Assembly: GCF_040581485.1 (NCBI RefSeq)
Contig: NC_090130.1
Coordinates: 11,053,426-11,117,425, forward strand
DNA from: Linepithema humile
Taxonomy: Eukaryota; Arthropoda; Insecta; Hymenoptera; Formicidae
Length of the DNA: 64,000 bases
Reading direction: 5' to 3'
The position numbers were made by a program, and so were the translations under genes. Positions within the stretch are counted from its first letter, which is position 1. Each line of letters begins with the position of its first letter. Shown here piece by piece: positions 1 through 14,000 of the stretch. The notes under the pieces are model-generated. The model was not told the origin of the DNA. It did not search any database and was given only the letters and a program-made list of their open reading frames with translations.

Positions 1-540
1 TAGAGGTTTAAACTCCAAGAAAACACGTTTTTGATCATATTCATAAATTCGTAACGCATGAACCAGACGTGTTAGCAATTTCGAAATGATCTGAAATTAA
101 AACTTGAATCTTTGTCTTTATTTGAAGAAATTAGACATTTAAAATGCAACTTCGTGAATACCATCCTTACAGGGGGATCAAGCACTGTCATAATAAAATA
201 GCAAAATTATATCTCACACTCAACAAATTTCTGGGTAATTTCTGGGTAATTCTTGTTAGAGGCAGGCTCAGAAAATAATGAAGATTATAGAAAAAAATAT
301 CCATTTATCCATGCTGCACATTTCACCCTTGTTGTATAAATTTGTGACAGTACTTCATCCCCCTGAGAGTGGCTTCCACGAAATTGTATTTTAAGTTTCT
401 GACTTTTTAAAATAAAGACAAAGGTTCAAGCTTCGATTTCAGATCTTTTTGAAGTTGTTGGCACGTCTGGTTCATGCGTTACGAATTTATCAATGTGATC
501 AAAAACGCGTAGGGGGGGGGGGGGGGGGGTTTGAAACTCT
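1..540. repeat. Large imperfect palindrome (foldback/MITE-like) with a G18 tract
   Basis: Bases from about 7 to 190 recur as the reverse complement at about 355-535: the left sequence around 'cgtaacgcatgaaccagacg' reappears inverted near 465-485. Arms of this length around a 160-bp centre fit a foldback or palindromic MITE. The left end lies at the window edge, so the true end is not visible. A run of 18 G (512-529) interrupts the right arm and has no counterpart in the left arm. Confidence 0.7.
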
Positions 541-2098
541 TATTTTCTTGAAAACCTGACGTGACAGTTTTTGAGGTCAGATTTATATTCAGCGTACTCA
601 ATTTACTACAGAACAATCCTTCATGACAAAAGTGCAAGAAATTGGCTAAAATTTATAACATAGTATTATTAGAGACATATTATCAAAAAAGCATTTCTTT
701 CTTAGAGAAGAAATTAAAATGGAAACAGAACAATGTATCTGTTTAATTCTTTGTTTTATATATCAAAATTTATATTACTTTATTTTTAATTAATATGCAA
801 TGCTTGAAATTAATGTAAATTTTTACTAATTGCGTAAATTTATGTTGTTATTTCTAACCTTTGCTTAAAATATATTTTTCTGTTCAACTTTATTGTTCAA
901 AGATATTTCATTAGTTTAAATACACAAGATTTTTAAAAAATATAAATGTAAAAAAAAAATACAAAAAGAGAGGTCTCTATATTTTTCTATTCAACAAAAA
1001 TTAGTTTTTTTTTTTAAATATTTTATAACATGAGTTTACTATAATCTAATAATATAAATTTAGTCATGTAATCTATCGACAAATATTAAGCAACACAGCA
1101 TTTATTCATAAATTAATAACACGCACTTATAACTTATTGACTCATATTACAGTTTAAGGAACATTAATAGAGAGCCTTTTATTGGAGTTTATTAATAATT
1201 ATTCTAATGAATTTCCTAATAAAAACGAAGCAGAATATAAAGTGTGCAAGAAAGTATTCAAAAATGCGTTTCTACAATCACATTGAGAAGATATTTGTAA
1301 GCATATTTGTAAGTCCGTAACAAATGCAAATGAGATAAATATTATATACGTATATACAGAGTGTCCCATTTTAAATGCACATTTAAAATATACAGAATAC
1401 TAAGGGTTTTACAAAAAAAAGTTTTAGACAAAAGTTTAAGGGTTTCGAGGGGGTCAAAAGTTGCTACCTTGAAAATTTCATAAGCAATGTTTTTCAAGAT
1501 TATTTCAAGGGCAACTGTGTTTTTTTGAATGGAAAAGAGTATATTTTACTTCCGGATTCAAAAAAACGTAACATTTTACATTAAAGTTATTCCGAACACA
1601 TGCAACCTAAACTCAATACTTTTTTAGATATTTACTAATAAAACCAATTACTCGTATACATACTTTCAATTTATTACAACAAACTGAAGTTGTTTATTGT
1701 AGTTTAGTAATTTCGATGTAGAAGTCAAGTTCACTGTTTACGTATTTTCGTTTAATAAAAGGCAATTTAGAAAATTGGTCCTTACTATTTTGATATGAGG
1801 CTACAATAAACAAATTCACTGTGCGTGTGTGAGTAGGCTACATGTACACGTGCGCGCACGATTTTACAACTCGTTAATAGTGATAAAAATCTTCAAAAAT
1901 TTGTTTTTTTTTTATAAGTATGTTAGAACAGTTTAAACTCTTCGAATATATCTTCAATTAGAATGATCCGAACTATTTAGCGTTCAATCTTGATATCCTA
2001 ATTGTCCCAATTATTCGATTACCTGAAATTTTCTAACATTATTTTTTATAAATGATGTGAAAGGCTCAAGTGATTAATAAAATCAAATAAAAATCAAA
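541..2098. other. AT-rich non-coding DNA
   Basis: I see no supportable gene here. At 1,357-1,377 there is a CAGAGTGTCCCATTTTAA-type end, close to the CAGGGTGTCCCATTTTAA terminus at 18,642. This suggests a decayed mariner-type MITE fragment. The rest is AT-rich single-copy-looking sequence. Confidence 0.5.
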
Positions 2099-2683
2099 AG
2101 GAGCGTAAAGAGCCACAATGCAAGTTTTTCGTGCGAAAGTTACTGTATTCTCATTTAAAAGTATTTACAAATGTTTCTGTCTGACATCAGGCCTTCCTCA
2201 GTTTACAATATTAACAGAAAAATCGCACGCAATAATTATAAAAATAAAAAGATGTGGATGATATTTTTCAAATCCATTCCGGAAAATCCAGAAGAAACGA
2301 GATGGAACAGTGAATAACTGTTGAAACTTATCAGTCAAAAATTAAAAAGTTAATCAATAGTCATTAACATTTTAACTTTTGACTGATAAGTTTCAATAGT
2401 TATTCACTCTTCCATTTCATTCCTTCTGGACAGATGTGTTTGCTTGTAGCATGTCTTTATCACAATATTAACAATTCATTTTAATAATCCGAACAATATA
2501 TCCGCGGAATGGATTTGAAAAATATCATCCACATCTTTTTATTTTTATAATTACTGCATGCGATTCTTCTGTTAATATTGTACACTAAGGAAGGCCTGAT
2601 GGCAGAAATGTTTGTAAATACTTTTAAATGAGAATACAGTAACTTTCGCATGAAGAACTTGCATTGTGGCTCTTTACGCTCCT
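2099..2683. repeat. Palindromic pair of Penelope-like terminal arms
   Basis: The left arm (2,099-2,345) and the right arm (2,355-2,683) are inverted copies that start and end with the same ggagcgtaaagagcc sequence. The right arm has about 75 extra bases (2,430-2,505). Its outer part shares 'ttcgca-gaa' and 'tggctctttacgctcct' with the 3' end of the Penelope-like element at 30,240-30,365, and also an 'aaggcctgatg' block. I infer a solo pair of PLE terminal repeats in inverted orientation without coding sequence. The - strand of the left arm keeps a CTGAGGA box (2,195-2,201) followed by GAAAC, a degenerate hammerhead-like arrangement. Confidence 0.65.
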
Positions 2684-2733
2684 TTTGATTTTTATTTGAT
2701 TACTTTTTATTTTGTTTGTGTAAATTTTATTTA

Positions 2734-2738
<5 letters not shown>

Positions 2739-2785
<47 letters not shown>

Positions 2786-2816
2786 CGGTCGCGTGCGTGT
2801 GTGTATATATATATAT
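2739..2816. repeat. (TG)n/(CG)/(AT) compound microsatellite
   Basis: About 20 TG repeats run into short GC and TA alternations. The 74-aa open frame across it (poly Cys-Val) is an artefact of the repeat. Confidence 0.95.
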
Positions 2817-4980
2817 CATTAATCGTATAAAAAAGTCATATATAAGAAATTTATTTCATAGAGTAAAAATAGATATGCATTTATTTTATTTCTCTTTTTT
2901 GTCGGAAGTGTATGATTTATGCATTTCAATTGATTATTAATTTGGATTTTGTAAACAATAAACACGTGATATCCAGGCATGACAAAATATGTAGCGCAAA
3001 GACGAAGGTGTTATTGTTAAATATTAACGATGCAACACAATCACGATGTACGAAGGTCTCGCCGAATTATTAACGAAGTAATAGCGATCGAAGTGCGGCA
3101 TGGTGAATCAACGAAATAACGATTTCCAGTCATCGCTGTGTTACGACTTGAGTTCGTTGCACGTATGTATCGTAAGTCTATAAGCTACACAAGAAATATA
3201 AAATTCCATCCTTTTGAGCATGATTTGATCAATTACAGAAACGACATTTTTCAACTGAAATTTCGAATCGTCTGTTTATACTGTTCAAGCAATTAACAAT
3301 TAAAAATAATTTCTAAATTTCTGGAGTAAATAAATGACAAAACTATATTATTCATAGTATGTAATTTTAATTAGATTTTATCTTAATAGAAACAAATCTT
3401 TTAAAAATTTAAAAATTAACATATTTACTCCTTTCATTCTCAAATTATTTAATAGCTACAAAAATATATTTGTTCATATTTTTGTGTACATTACATAACA
3501 AATAAATCATTCATAAAAAATTTTGACGTTTTAAAAACGTTTAAGGACTTTTTTATTTATTACTATTTAGCAACAAATTTTATTTTTATTGCAACTATGT
3601 ACAATAATTTACATTGTAAAGTTATTATACCCAAAAAAAACCTTTTCTCTTATTTTTGGTTAATGGATCCATTTATAGTAAAATATTACAAGAAAATTAT
3701 AATTTTTTAATATTAATTATTATATATAGAGTCATGTATACAAGATTAAAAAGAACTAATACATATTCACAGATATAGAAATATAGATGGCAATAATATT
3801 TTCATAATTTTAAATACGTAATTATATGACTACAGTGGGAACGGAAGGATTATATTGAACGATATGAAAAATATTTATTCTTATCTCAAATTTAAAACTC
3901 TCGCTTTTACGCGTTCCTTTTTTAGATAATATTTATTTGGAGATCACATATTGAAAATAAGTATTCTAAGTTTTATAAAATTATTTAAAATTAAGAAACT
4001 TATCCCCAATATATTGATAAATAGAGCTAATGAAAACTTGCTTTATAAAACTGATTTCTAATTATTTCATTTTAGTCCATTATATGTTTACAATAAAAAA
4101 TAGTATTAACATGACATGAACAATATAAAATTGTAGCGAAAGAAAATTGAAGAAGCTAGGCTTCAGAAAAGACATTGATGTTTTTATCCCAATTGTGACA
4201 CTGGATTTAAAAAATCTATGTATTTTGCATATATCAAGGCTAAACAGCCCTAGGTGTTTTAGGTAATCAGTTGCTTGACAGCTTTTCAATGATCTACGCT
4301 AAGTGAAGATTAGAATTCGACACGTGGTGACCTTGCCGTGCCGTATCAGCCGTTACAGTTCTTTATAGGTAGCCGCGTATTGTGGCCGTTGGTTTCTATG
4401 GTAGCAAGTGACCTGGTCAGTCTACCACGTGGTCAGTAACTGAGTCAGTAACTTTGATTTACATCTGAAAATTTGGGTCACACTTAATGGGGCAACTCTT
4501 CAGGATACGGATTTACCATTCTTATAGATTTCACGGCAGCGTTCTTCACGTTTAGAAAGACGTATAAATCGATAGTTTTATTTTTACAATAGTTCCATTT
4601 ATTGCTGCGTGTTCTGAAACATGAACGCTCGGAGATAATATCAAAATATTATTTATTTACTTATATGCGCTATTTTATCTATATGCATATAAAGTTGACA
4701 TCCAAGTTATGACTATTTAATTATCGATTTTGGTCATATATAATCTTTATTCTGCTTATATATAGCAAAATTATTTTATCAGATGTACAATACTACAAAC
4801 AATCGTTTTAGTAAAAAGAGATTTTTTTATAAAAATCAAACTTTGTTCCTTTACATAATTAAAAAAATAAAGATAATTAAACCTGATTAGAATGAGTATT
4901 TGTGAATTTTTTTCTTTAATATTATATTTTAAATACTACTCTATGCGTCTACAATAAACTATAAAATTCTTTCCAAGTAC
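2817..4980. other. Intergenic DNA upstream of the ankyrin-repeat gene
   Basis: No gene is supportable here. A more GC-rich stretch at about 4,320-4,560, including repeated CCACGTGG-like and GTCAGTAACT motifs, stands out from the AT-rich surroundings. It could be a distal promoter or 5' exon of the downstream gene, but nothing decisive is visible. Confidence 0.4.
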
Positions 4981-5010
4981 TACTTAGGCGGAGGCGTCCT
5001 CTTCGACACG

Positions 5011-5079
5011 ATGAGTTTGATCCGAGGTCGAAGAGTCCAAAGATGCTTCCGCACAACCGGTCGGAGTAGTCGTGAGTAG
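5011..5079 (+). promoter_or_regulatory. Candidate uORFs before the ankyrin-repeat gene start
   Basis: Two short open frames precede the chosen start codon at 5,095. One runs 5,011-5,079 (22 codons plus TAG). The other is nested in another frame at 5,043-5,069 (8 codons plus TAG). Both end before the main ATG, as uORFs that damp translation do. They matter only if the transcript starts upstream of 5,011, which the sequence cannot prove. Confidence 0.35.
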
Positions 5080-5094
5080 GTGCCAGAGACGGGC

Positions 5095-8000
5095 ATGGAC
5101 ACTAAGACTCCACCGATCCCGCTAAAGTCGCAGGAGAAGCCTCAATTGAAGAAAGTGGAACGTGTAGTCGACGTGTCCCTGCCTCCGCTGACATCGTATC
5201 CGAATTATTGTGCCAAAAGTAAATCACCACGTGCGACGTGGTCACAGAATCCACCTTGCGCTGTACAACATCAGGATCATCGCAAAAAGAGGCCTTACAA
5301 GTACGGACATGCCATTATATAGAATATTGATTTTGTTCCGAACTTATGTTAGTTAAATTTGCGTTTCTATTTTCGTTCGCAAATCAATCTATTTGATGAA
5401 GACAATTCCACATGATATATACTCAAATAATTGCCATGTTATAAATATGGAGTTAATAATATTAGGTAGTCCAGGGGGATTTCACATAGAGGAAATTTTA
5501 AAAAATGTAGAATAAATCTTTTTGTACAAACGTTTGTTTTCTGCTTAATAAATAAAATATTGTTTTAGAATTTTATACATCGGAGCGACACCGTTGATGC
5601 ATGCTTGTCAACAGAGCGACAGAGCAAGAGTATTGAGATTATTGAAGGAACAAGAGGAAACGATCGCTTATAGGGATCGCACATTGCGAAACGCTCTCCA
5701 TTATTGCATGGACGCGGGAACTGGTGGTGCCGTTGCTGCGGCGGCACCGGAATTGGTAAATGCTCCTGATGCCGAAGGACACACACCGCTTCATCTGGCT
5801 GTTATCGCCGGTGATACTCAATTGGTTGCGGTTCTCTTAGCAAACGGCGCCGATGTAAACGCTAAGGATCTAGAAGGACACAGTGTTCTTCATTGGGCTA
5901 CTGGTACTACTTTTAATATTTTTAAAATTGCACCAAGTAGATCACATATTATATTATTATATATCACAATGAATATGTTTTTCAAATAATAAATAAATAT
6001 ATCAGTCACAGATTTAATTAATGTATATGTGCGCGCGCGCACGCATACCGCGCACGCGCGAACACATACACACACAGTTATATTAGCTCGTATTAATTTC
6101 CGTTTCTTTCTGTTCGACACATTAATAAATTCTTTTTATGTATCTGTTAATTCTACTATAGATAAATGATGGCACATTTTTACAGAATCATAAATTTTCG
6201 GTTATATAAAACTCAAGGACTTCTATGGTCAAATAATCGCGATATGTATTTTCGCGTGATCGTTGGCAAACCGGAATGACGTCACTAGAGTGACCTACTA
6301 ACCTTACTTGACCATTACACCCTCTCGTCTCCTCAAAGATCGGAAGACGATAAGCATTGCATTTTATACGTTATCCAGCTCCGAAAGAAGCTTTAATTAT
6401 AATCGCAGATAATGACCTTCTAAGAAAGAGCACGATATCCTCGATCCTACCCGTCCTATCCGTGCAAAAGTATCAGCAATTTTGAAACAATGTCACCATA
6501 ATTTTGTGACATTAAAAGATTAACATATTATCAAACGATGTACAATACTTATAAGGTCCAACTTCTTGCACTTGAAACGATGTCCACTTGCACATTATTT
6601 TGAATAAGATTGTTTGACCAATTTAAAATTAATTTTTCCTTAATGAAAATGTTAATACATTTCGAATCATAATAGAAAAAAAAGTCTTTTGCAAATTAAA
6701 TTTTAGGCCATCATATAAATAATAAATTTGTATTCTTTAATTTATTTTCGATAAAATTTACATTAATAAAATCTTAAGTTGAGTTACAACAACGTATGAT
6801 ATTGAAAGTTGAAAAGTTGCGATAAATGATGATTTCCAATTTTTTTTTGCTAAGGAAAGATTAACCCTTTCAGGACGGGTTTTTTTTTTTAAATTTATAT
6901 TCGAAATGATAATTTTAGTAAATAACAATGCACTAAAAGTTTGTTTTTGTGTGATAAACCTCAAAACAATCACTTACACAGAGCCTGACGTTACAATTAG
7001 AAGACATGATGTATCGAACTCTTTTCATCAAAGAAATTAATTTTTTCTTTTTTTTACTATTCTCAATAAAATTCTCTACTATTATTCTCTAATACTATTC
7101 TCAATAAAATTTTTATCTTTTCTCAACAATAACAATAAATTAAGAAAAGTTTTTGAATTCTATTAAGGGGAGAGCCTCGTGTAACCGATTAAAAAAATTG
7201 AAAAATTTTTTTTTGCTTTAATCAATAGCAATCCATGTAGAAAATATATTCCCAAAGTTACAAAACAAAATTCGAAGTTTTAAGGAGTCCACAGCCTATT
7301 TCTTGCGCGCAGATATACAAGCGCGCGGCGGGGCGCTTGGTCAACGGTACCATAAGATATAAGATTATAGAATTTGTAACTGTTTTTGGCGCGTTTTCGG
7401 AAGTACTTATTTGAGAGTGCAATTTGGAGAGTGCAAGCAAAGTGTGAAATTCGAAGAAGCAGGAAATCGGAGCCTCAGTTTTAAACTTGTTGTTACACTT
7501 TTCTTTTTTACTTTTCAATACCGAAAACTTTAAACGCGTTTTTCTCGAAACCAGTTTTTGGCAATTGGCGGGAAAGATTACTCAAAAACTATTCGATCAA
7601 TCGAGTTGTCCCTGTGTATACATGTAGTTTAATAATATAAATTGTCGATGAACCTATAAAATTAGTAAAATAATTAATTTAAACAATTTTTATTGCATAA
7701 ATAAGGTGACATTTTGTGGGTCAAAATCGCAATTTTTTTTTAAAGTGTTGCCATTTTTTCAATTTTCAACTTTTTACTTATTTTTTAGGTTCATCGACTA
7801 GATAATTTCATAGAAAAGAAAAACTTTTTTTTTTTTTTGGTTTTAAACGAATGCAAAAGACGCTACAACTCCCGCCAATTCACAACTCCAGTGATGAGAC
7901 TGCGTCAACATTTGTTTATAGTGGCTCTATAATCAATTATTTTTAAACAAAAAAAATTTTTTTTTACTTTTTAATATATGTTATAAAACACTAAAAAGTT

Positions 8001-11000
8001 TTAAAAAAATCCGTTGCATTGTTTCTTAAAAAAAAATTCCTAAAAATCACCTTTGTTTTAGCGATTCATACGAGGCTCCCCCCTTAAATGACTATATAAG
8101 CGAACGCGACCCTAAAAAGTCGAAAATTGCAAGTATGATGGAAATGGGTGATGACATACATCAAAATGTAGAGTCTAAAATCCTGATTAAAATGATACTT
8201 TATTCATTAAAAAATATTAATCTGTTTTCGAGATATTCGAGTTACTATATATAGTACGCCCGTCCTGAACCGGTTAAATCAAACTTGATCAAAGAAATCG
8301 TAGTTGAAAAATAGCGTAAAACACCTTTCTTCAGATTTTCAAAGTATCTTGAAAAAATTTTAAAGACAGAAATAATTTTCAGTTTGCGGAGAAGCAGAGT
8401 GCGTTCGATTAGTTTTGGCGGCTGGCGCGCAACCTTCCACCCCTGATTTACGTGGCGGATCACCTCTTCATTATGCTGCTCAATGCTGCGGCGCGGCCGC
8501 CACGGCTGAACTCGCAGTTCCCAAGAAAGTCGGTTTGAAGGTTTTACAAACGCTTCTCGAATTCGGTGCGGATGTGAATGCCAAAGATGAGGATGGTCGA
8601 CAACCGATTTTATGGGCGGCAAGTGCGGGTAGTGTGGAAGCCGTATTGGCTTTGGCAAGGTAAATGACTATAAAAATCATCTTAATCTTAATCATTCAGT
8701 AAAGATCAACTTTCCAATTTCGAACTTAGAGAAAATTATAAGTTGTAAATAAACTCAGTGAGTCTTGTACTAGTTTCAATGTTTGGTTTCAATCTTTGAA
8801 ATAATAAAACAATAACGTGAAAAAAGAGTTAAAGATTCATTAATTTTCTTTTGATTTAGAGCCGGTGGGTCGGCGGCCGCAGGAACTTCGGACAAAGACG
8901 GACTGACAGCGCTTCATTGCGCGGCTTCTAGAGGCCACGCGAGATGCGTCGAAGTATTAGTCAACTTGTGTGGATCTCACCTCGACCATGTGGATGATAA
9001 CGGTTGTTCCGCGTTACACTACGCTGCTACTTTAGGACATGCTGACGCGACTGCTCTTATTCTTAAACTCGGAGCAGATCCCAATCGTCAAGACCGAAAG
9101 GGCAGAACGTAAGATTACGATATTACGAACAATCTTTATTTACAAATATTGATTCTTTTTATATACTAGTACCACTGTATCAACTTTAGAGTAAAATATC
9201 AAAATTAATCAAAAACTAACATCTTTTAGACCAGCGCTTTGCGCTGCGGCTAAGGGCCAGTTGGAAACCTTGAAGACTTTGACACAACACGGCGGTTCGC
9301 TTCACGCTAAAACCGTACGAGGCACAGGCATTGGACATGAGGCAGTCGCATCCGGTAGGATTGAGTTGATAAAATGGTTAGCGAAAAAGAGACCGAGCAC
9401 ATTGGACGTCGCTATGCACGATGGCAAGACGCCTCTTCATGTTGCGGCCTTGCACGGTCATTTGGACGCGTGCAAAATTCTCTTGGATCACGGCGCAAAA
9501 ATTAACGCTGTTCTCAGAACTAGCAAGGGTAACTCGATGACCCCGTTGGATGCGGCTCTTTATAGAGGACACAGAGATTGCGCGAAACTGATTCAGATGC
9601 ACGGCGGTAGTATGGCGCAGCAACTGAAAACGCACAAGATTGCACCGAACAAAGGTCAGAAATTATAAGTATACGATTAATATAGGGTGATTCAAAATAA
9701 TCCAATGTCCTTGAAATATTATATTCTTGAGCAATTTCTAAGATAATTTTTTTTTTTGCAAAATGTTATCCAAAGCTTAGTTTTTGAGTAATGAAAATAA
9801 TCAGTTACTCACGAATCCGGTATAGCGGACACGCAGGGACGCGCAACACATAATGAAACTGTCAAATGTTGCGTTAGTCTTATCATGTGTAGCTTATCCC
9901 TGTCTATCCGCTGTATCGGACTCTCTCTCTCATAAGTAGCTAACTATTTTTTTAATTATAACTCAAAAACTAAGCTTTGGATAAAATTTTGCAAAAGGAA
10001 AAATCGTCTTAGAAATCGCTCAAGAATATAACATTTCAAGCACATCCGGTTGTTTTGAATTACCATGTATAGACATTTAACTAATTTGGCTGGTTAAAAA
10101 ATTTATTTAAAATAATAATAAATTGTTGTGGATATTATAAAATATAGAAAAATTATTACTTATTGATTATTTATATTATATATAATCTTATAATAGTGGA
10201 AATATAATACAATTCAAGATACTTAAGGATTAATATTTTTGTATTTAATAATTTATTAAAATATTAGCAAAGTAAATGCAATTGAAACAATTTTAGTTTT
10301 TACAGCAAAGTTTCGAGTGAAACATAGCGAAAGCAGCACCGCGAGCGATAGTAGTCCTTGCAGACGAAACCCAGCACATAAAGATCCCGAACTCTACTAT
10401 GAGGAACGATGGATAGAAAGAAGGATCCGGCGAAAAAGTAATTTGAAAAAGTTGGCTCGTCGAGACAGTCGAAGTCTCAGCGAAGAGAAAGTGCAATTGT
10501 CGAAGACTTCCTCAAAAAGGGATGAAAGGAGAGCTCGAAGCGAATCCGCGCGGTAAAATATACAAATAATCTTTTTTATTAATAAAACAGAAAAACACGA
10601 GAAGAGAGACACGTTTAAAATATAATGTTAAAATAAAAATTTTCTTACTCCAAAATTTACTTTATTATCTGAAAATCTATCTATGTATCTATCTATCATC
10701 TTTGTAAAAAGGCAATCTAGTTTCAAAATGTCGATATAAATATTTGATGAAGTTTTGACTCTTGATTAAAAAATTTTAGTGTTCTTCTAAATAGTTAAAA
10801 AAAAAAGTTTTTGCTTATTAAATGTAAATTTAAAAAATAATTAAAATATATATTGATGGCAAGTTGTATTACTCTTTAAACGTTTCTTGTATTTAATAAC
10901 GATTATAATTGCGTGTAAACACAAATTAAATTAGTAGGTACGAAGATAATAGCATCAATAGTGAGCGCAATATACGTAGAAAGCGATGTAAACGAAGGTC

Positions 11001-14000
11001 GACAAGACATAAATATGAATGTTCAGATTCATCGGCTGAATTAGGCAGTTGCAGCTATTCTTACGATAGCGATAAAACTGAGGAAATTATACATCGACAA
11101 ACAAAAAAGCGGCAAGAGAAAGACAAAGATAATTTGAGAAAGGAAGACGATGACGATCGAAGCGTAAGCGACGATAGCTTGGAGGTGATTGTGGTAAAAA
11201 AGTCGCTGGAAAAAAAATGCGAGAAAGTGGTATCTGGAAGAAGGTCAAAAACTCCACGAGAATGCACAAAAGAAACAAAACTAACTAAAATGCATAAACG
11301 TAAAAAAATGTCCAGATCCGTCAAGTCGAGAACGTCTGATAATGAAGACATAGTAAATCGAGACGAGTCGCTAGACAAGGAAGAGAAGCCAGCGCAATTT
11401 TCAAAAACACATGAAGAAGACGAAGATGGTAACGAGAGAATGATGGAATCTCGATATCAACAAGACACGACGGATAGCACCAGTCAGGAAACCGTGGAAC
11501 AAGTGATTGTCACAGCAATGGTTCATAAGGATCAGACGTCTGACACTCCAAAGTCAAATGTAAAAACGACAAAAGAGATGAATCTTGATGCTTCAAAAAA
11601 CAAAACAATAGAAACGGAGGGTACAAAGGAAGCTTCCAGAGATATTAGTTCTTTCGATAAGAACAAGATGATCTCATCGCACAAAACGGTTGCACAAGAT
11701 AAAGAAAAATTGCAGCGGGTAACGCAAGAAAGATCCCAAACTGATGAAGAAGTCCAAGATGAAAAAACTAATATTCCTATATGCAAAGAGACACGACAGG
11801 AAGAAATCAATGATAAAATACAAGGTAAGAATCTGAACATATTTATTATTATAAAATAAATCACATATATTGTCTAATAAAAAATGAAAAGTAATGGACA
11901 AAAATAGAGAATATTTCAACAATTAAATTTGTAGTGATATTTATAGCTTTCTGAGTGAAGATTTAATGAGTGAAGACATATTACTTAAAAAAAATTTTTT
12001 TTAATTTTTTAAATTTTTTTAATGAAAAGAATTTATAGATACACTTAATAAATATATATTTGACTGACACTGACTATAATAATCTGACTTTTTTTAGACA
12101 AATTAAATACATTCAAAGACACAACACCGAGCGACGATACGTTACATATAAGGCAAAAAGCAAACAAAGACAAGACATCTGACAAACTATCTTATATAAA
12201 TGTTTCCAAATCCAATCCTATTGAAAATCTTGGTATTTTAGAAGGAAAGGAGAATGAAAAATTATTTATTTCTAAAGATTTGAAAACTGCGGAAGTATCC
12301 AAGACGTTGTCTTCAAAACAATCCGATGCACATGAAATTACAAGCGATTTGAAAGATGATGATTTGGACAACAATAGCTATATTGATAAAAAGCAAAAAA
12401 TGGAAACACTAACCGAATCGATTGACAACAGGGATTTGGATGATTCTGCGTGTGAGAAATCCATAGATTTATCATCGACGGAATCGAGAACGTCAATGTT
12501 GAATATAGAAGAGACTCTTTCCCAGGGAAGAACGGACTCGTTTCATGAAAAGAAATCGGATTATGCTCAAGAGGACGATAAAGAACCAGAGGATGAAAGA
12601 GGTAAATTTTTAATAGTATGTGTGTATCAAATCATCAACAGTATCATCAACCCTTCGACTTCTCTAATAGATAAGAATTTTAGAAAGCAAAGATTTTCGC
12701 TATGACGACAGTTCTTCGAGTTCTCCAAAATCCTCAAAACTGATGAAAATGAAACACTCAAGACCATCCACAGGAAGGCGAACAAGCAGATCTTCGAAAA
12801 TGTTAACAAGACATCTGTATGAAAGTTCCGAAAAGCTTTCCTCGTATCAAAAGGCGATAGTCGCGGTAATAGATAGTCCAGAATGGGATGAAGGCAAAGC
12901 GGTTGAGCAGGAGATCAGAGCAGCTCTCGGGAAGGATGTAGAACATGACATGAGGAGCATGACGGAGCATGAGGAGAACAATGAAATTAGTGTTATGCGA
13001 GTTTTGCCAAGTACAAGTGAGGAAGAAACTCCTAGCGCAGTCTTAGGCGCATCTAGAATTTCCGGGATCAATTCTTTGCCTCGGGTAATTTAAAAATTTC
13101 TAACAAAATAATATAATAATAATTTATTAATCTATATTAATCATATCTGTCTATATCAATATAATATTATTATCATCAGGTGCAATCGTTGATAACAACT
13201 AATCGTTTCGTTACAATCGAGAATTCCGACGAAGGTCATCGGGAACGATTGTGGAGGAAGCAACGTCACGATAGCGGAGGTAGAGATAGTGGAATAGAAC
13301 CGAGTCCTAGAGTGTCGAGAATTCCGCGTAGACAAAATGTGAGATGTTGCCCAAATACTGCGAAACAGCAGGCCCTTAATATGGAAACCATCACTAGGGA
13401 CGTACAAATTAGTTTGCGACGTTATCATCTCGAGAGGAAGATCTTTTTCCAATTAATGGAACTGAAGAGATTGCAGATTCGTCACGGTAGAGCGAACGAG
13501 CATGTCCTAGTCAAACGACAGGTAAGACTGTGTGCCTTTTGACAAAAAGGATTTTGACGTCCTCCTCTTCCCGTTAATGTCAGATATAACTTTTTTCAAA
13601 ACTAGTACTGTATATCAATTTAAAGAAACCGTATCATAAAATCTAAGATCATTGACCAATCAGATAGTTGTTTATTTTCTGATTCCTCTAAAATTTTTAC
13701 ACATAGAGCCGTGCTGAATCATTTTAGTATACTAGGAGCAAAAATGAAAAATTACATCCCTTTTAAAGATATTTAAACAAATTATTTTAAAAAATATCTT
13801 ATTAAAAATGCACTTGTTTTTTTTATTAAAAAAATTGATAAATAAAAATATTAATGGGGAGAGGGGAACATCAAAATCCTTTTTGGAGAAAATCTTTTTT
13901 TCCTCAAAAGGCGCCTATATACCAGCAGCGACCCTGTCTGGATGGTAAACCTTCTCATCTTTCTCTCTTATATTGTTTACCAGAGAGGAAAGCAAATGTT

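Noticed and set aside
2716..2940. 74-codon open frame with poly Cys-Val
   Set aside because: Generated by the TG microsatellite.
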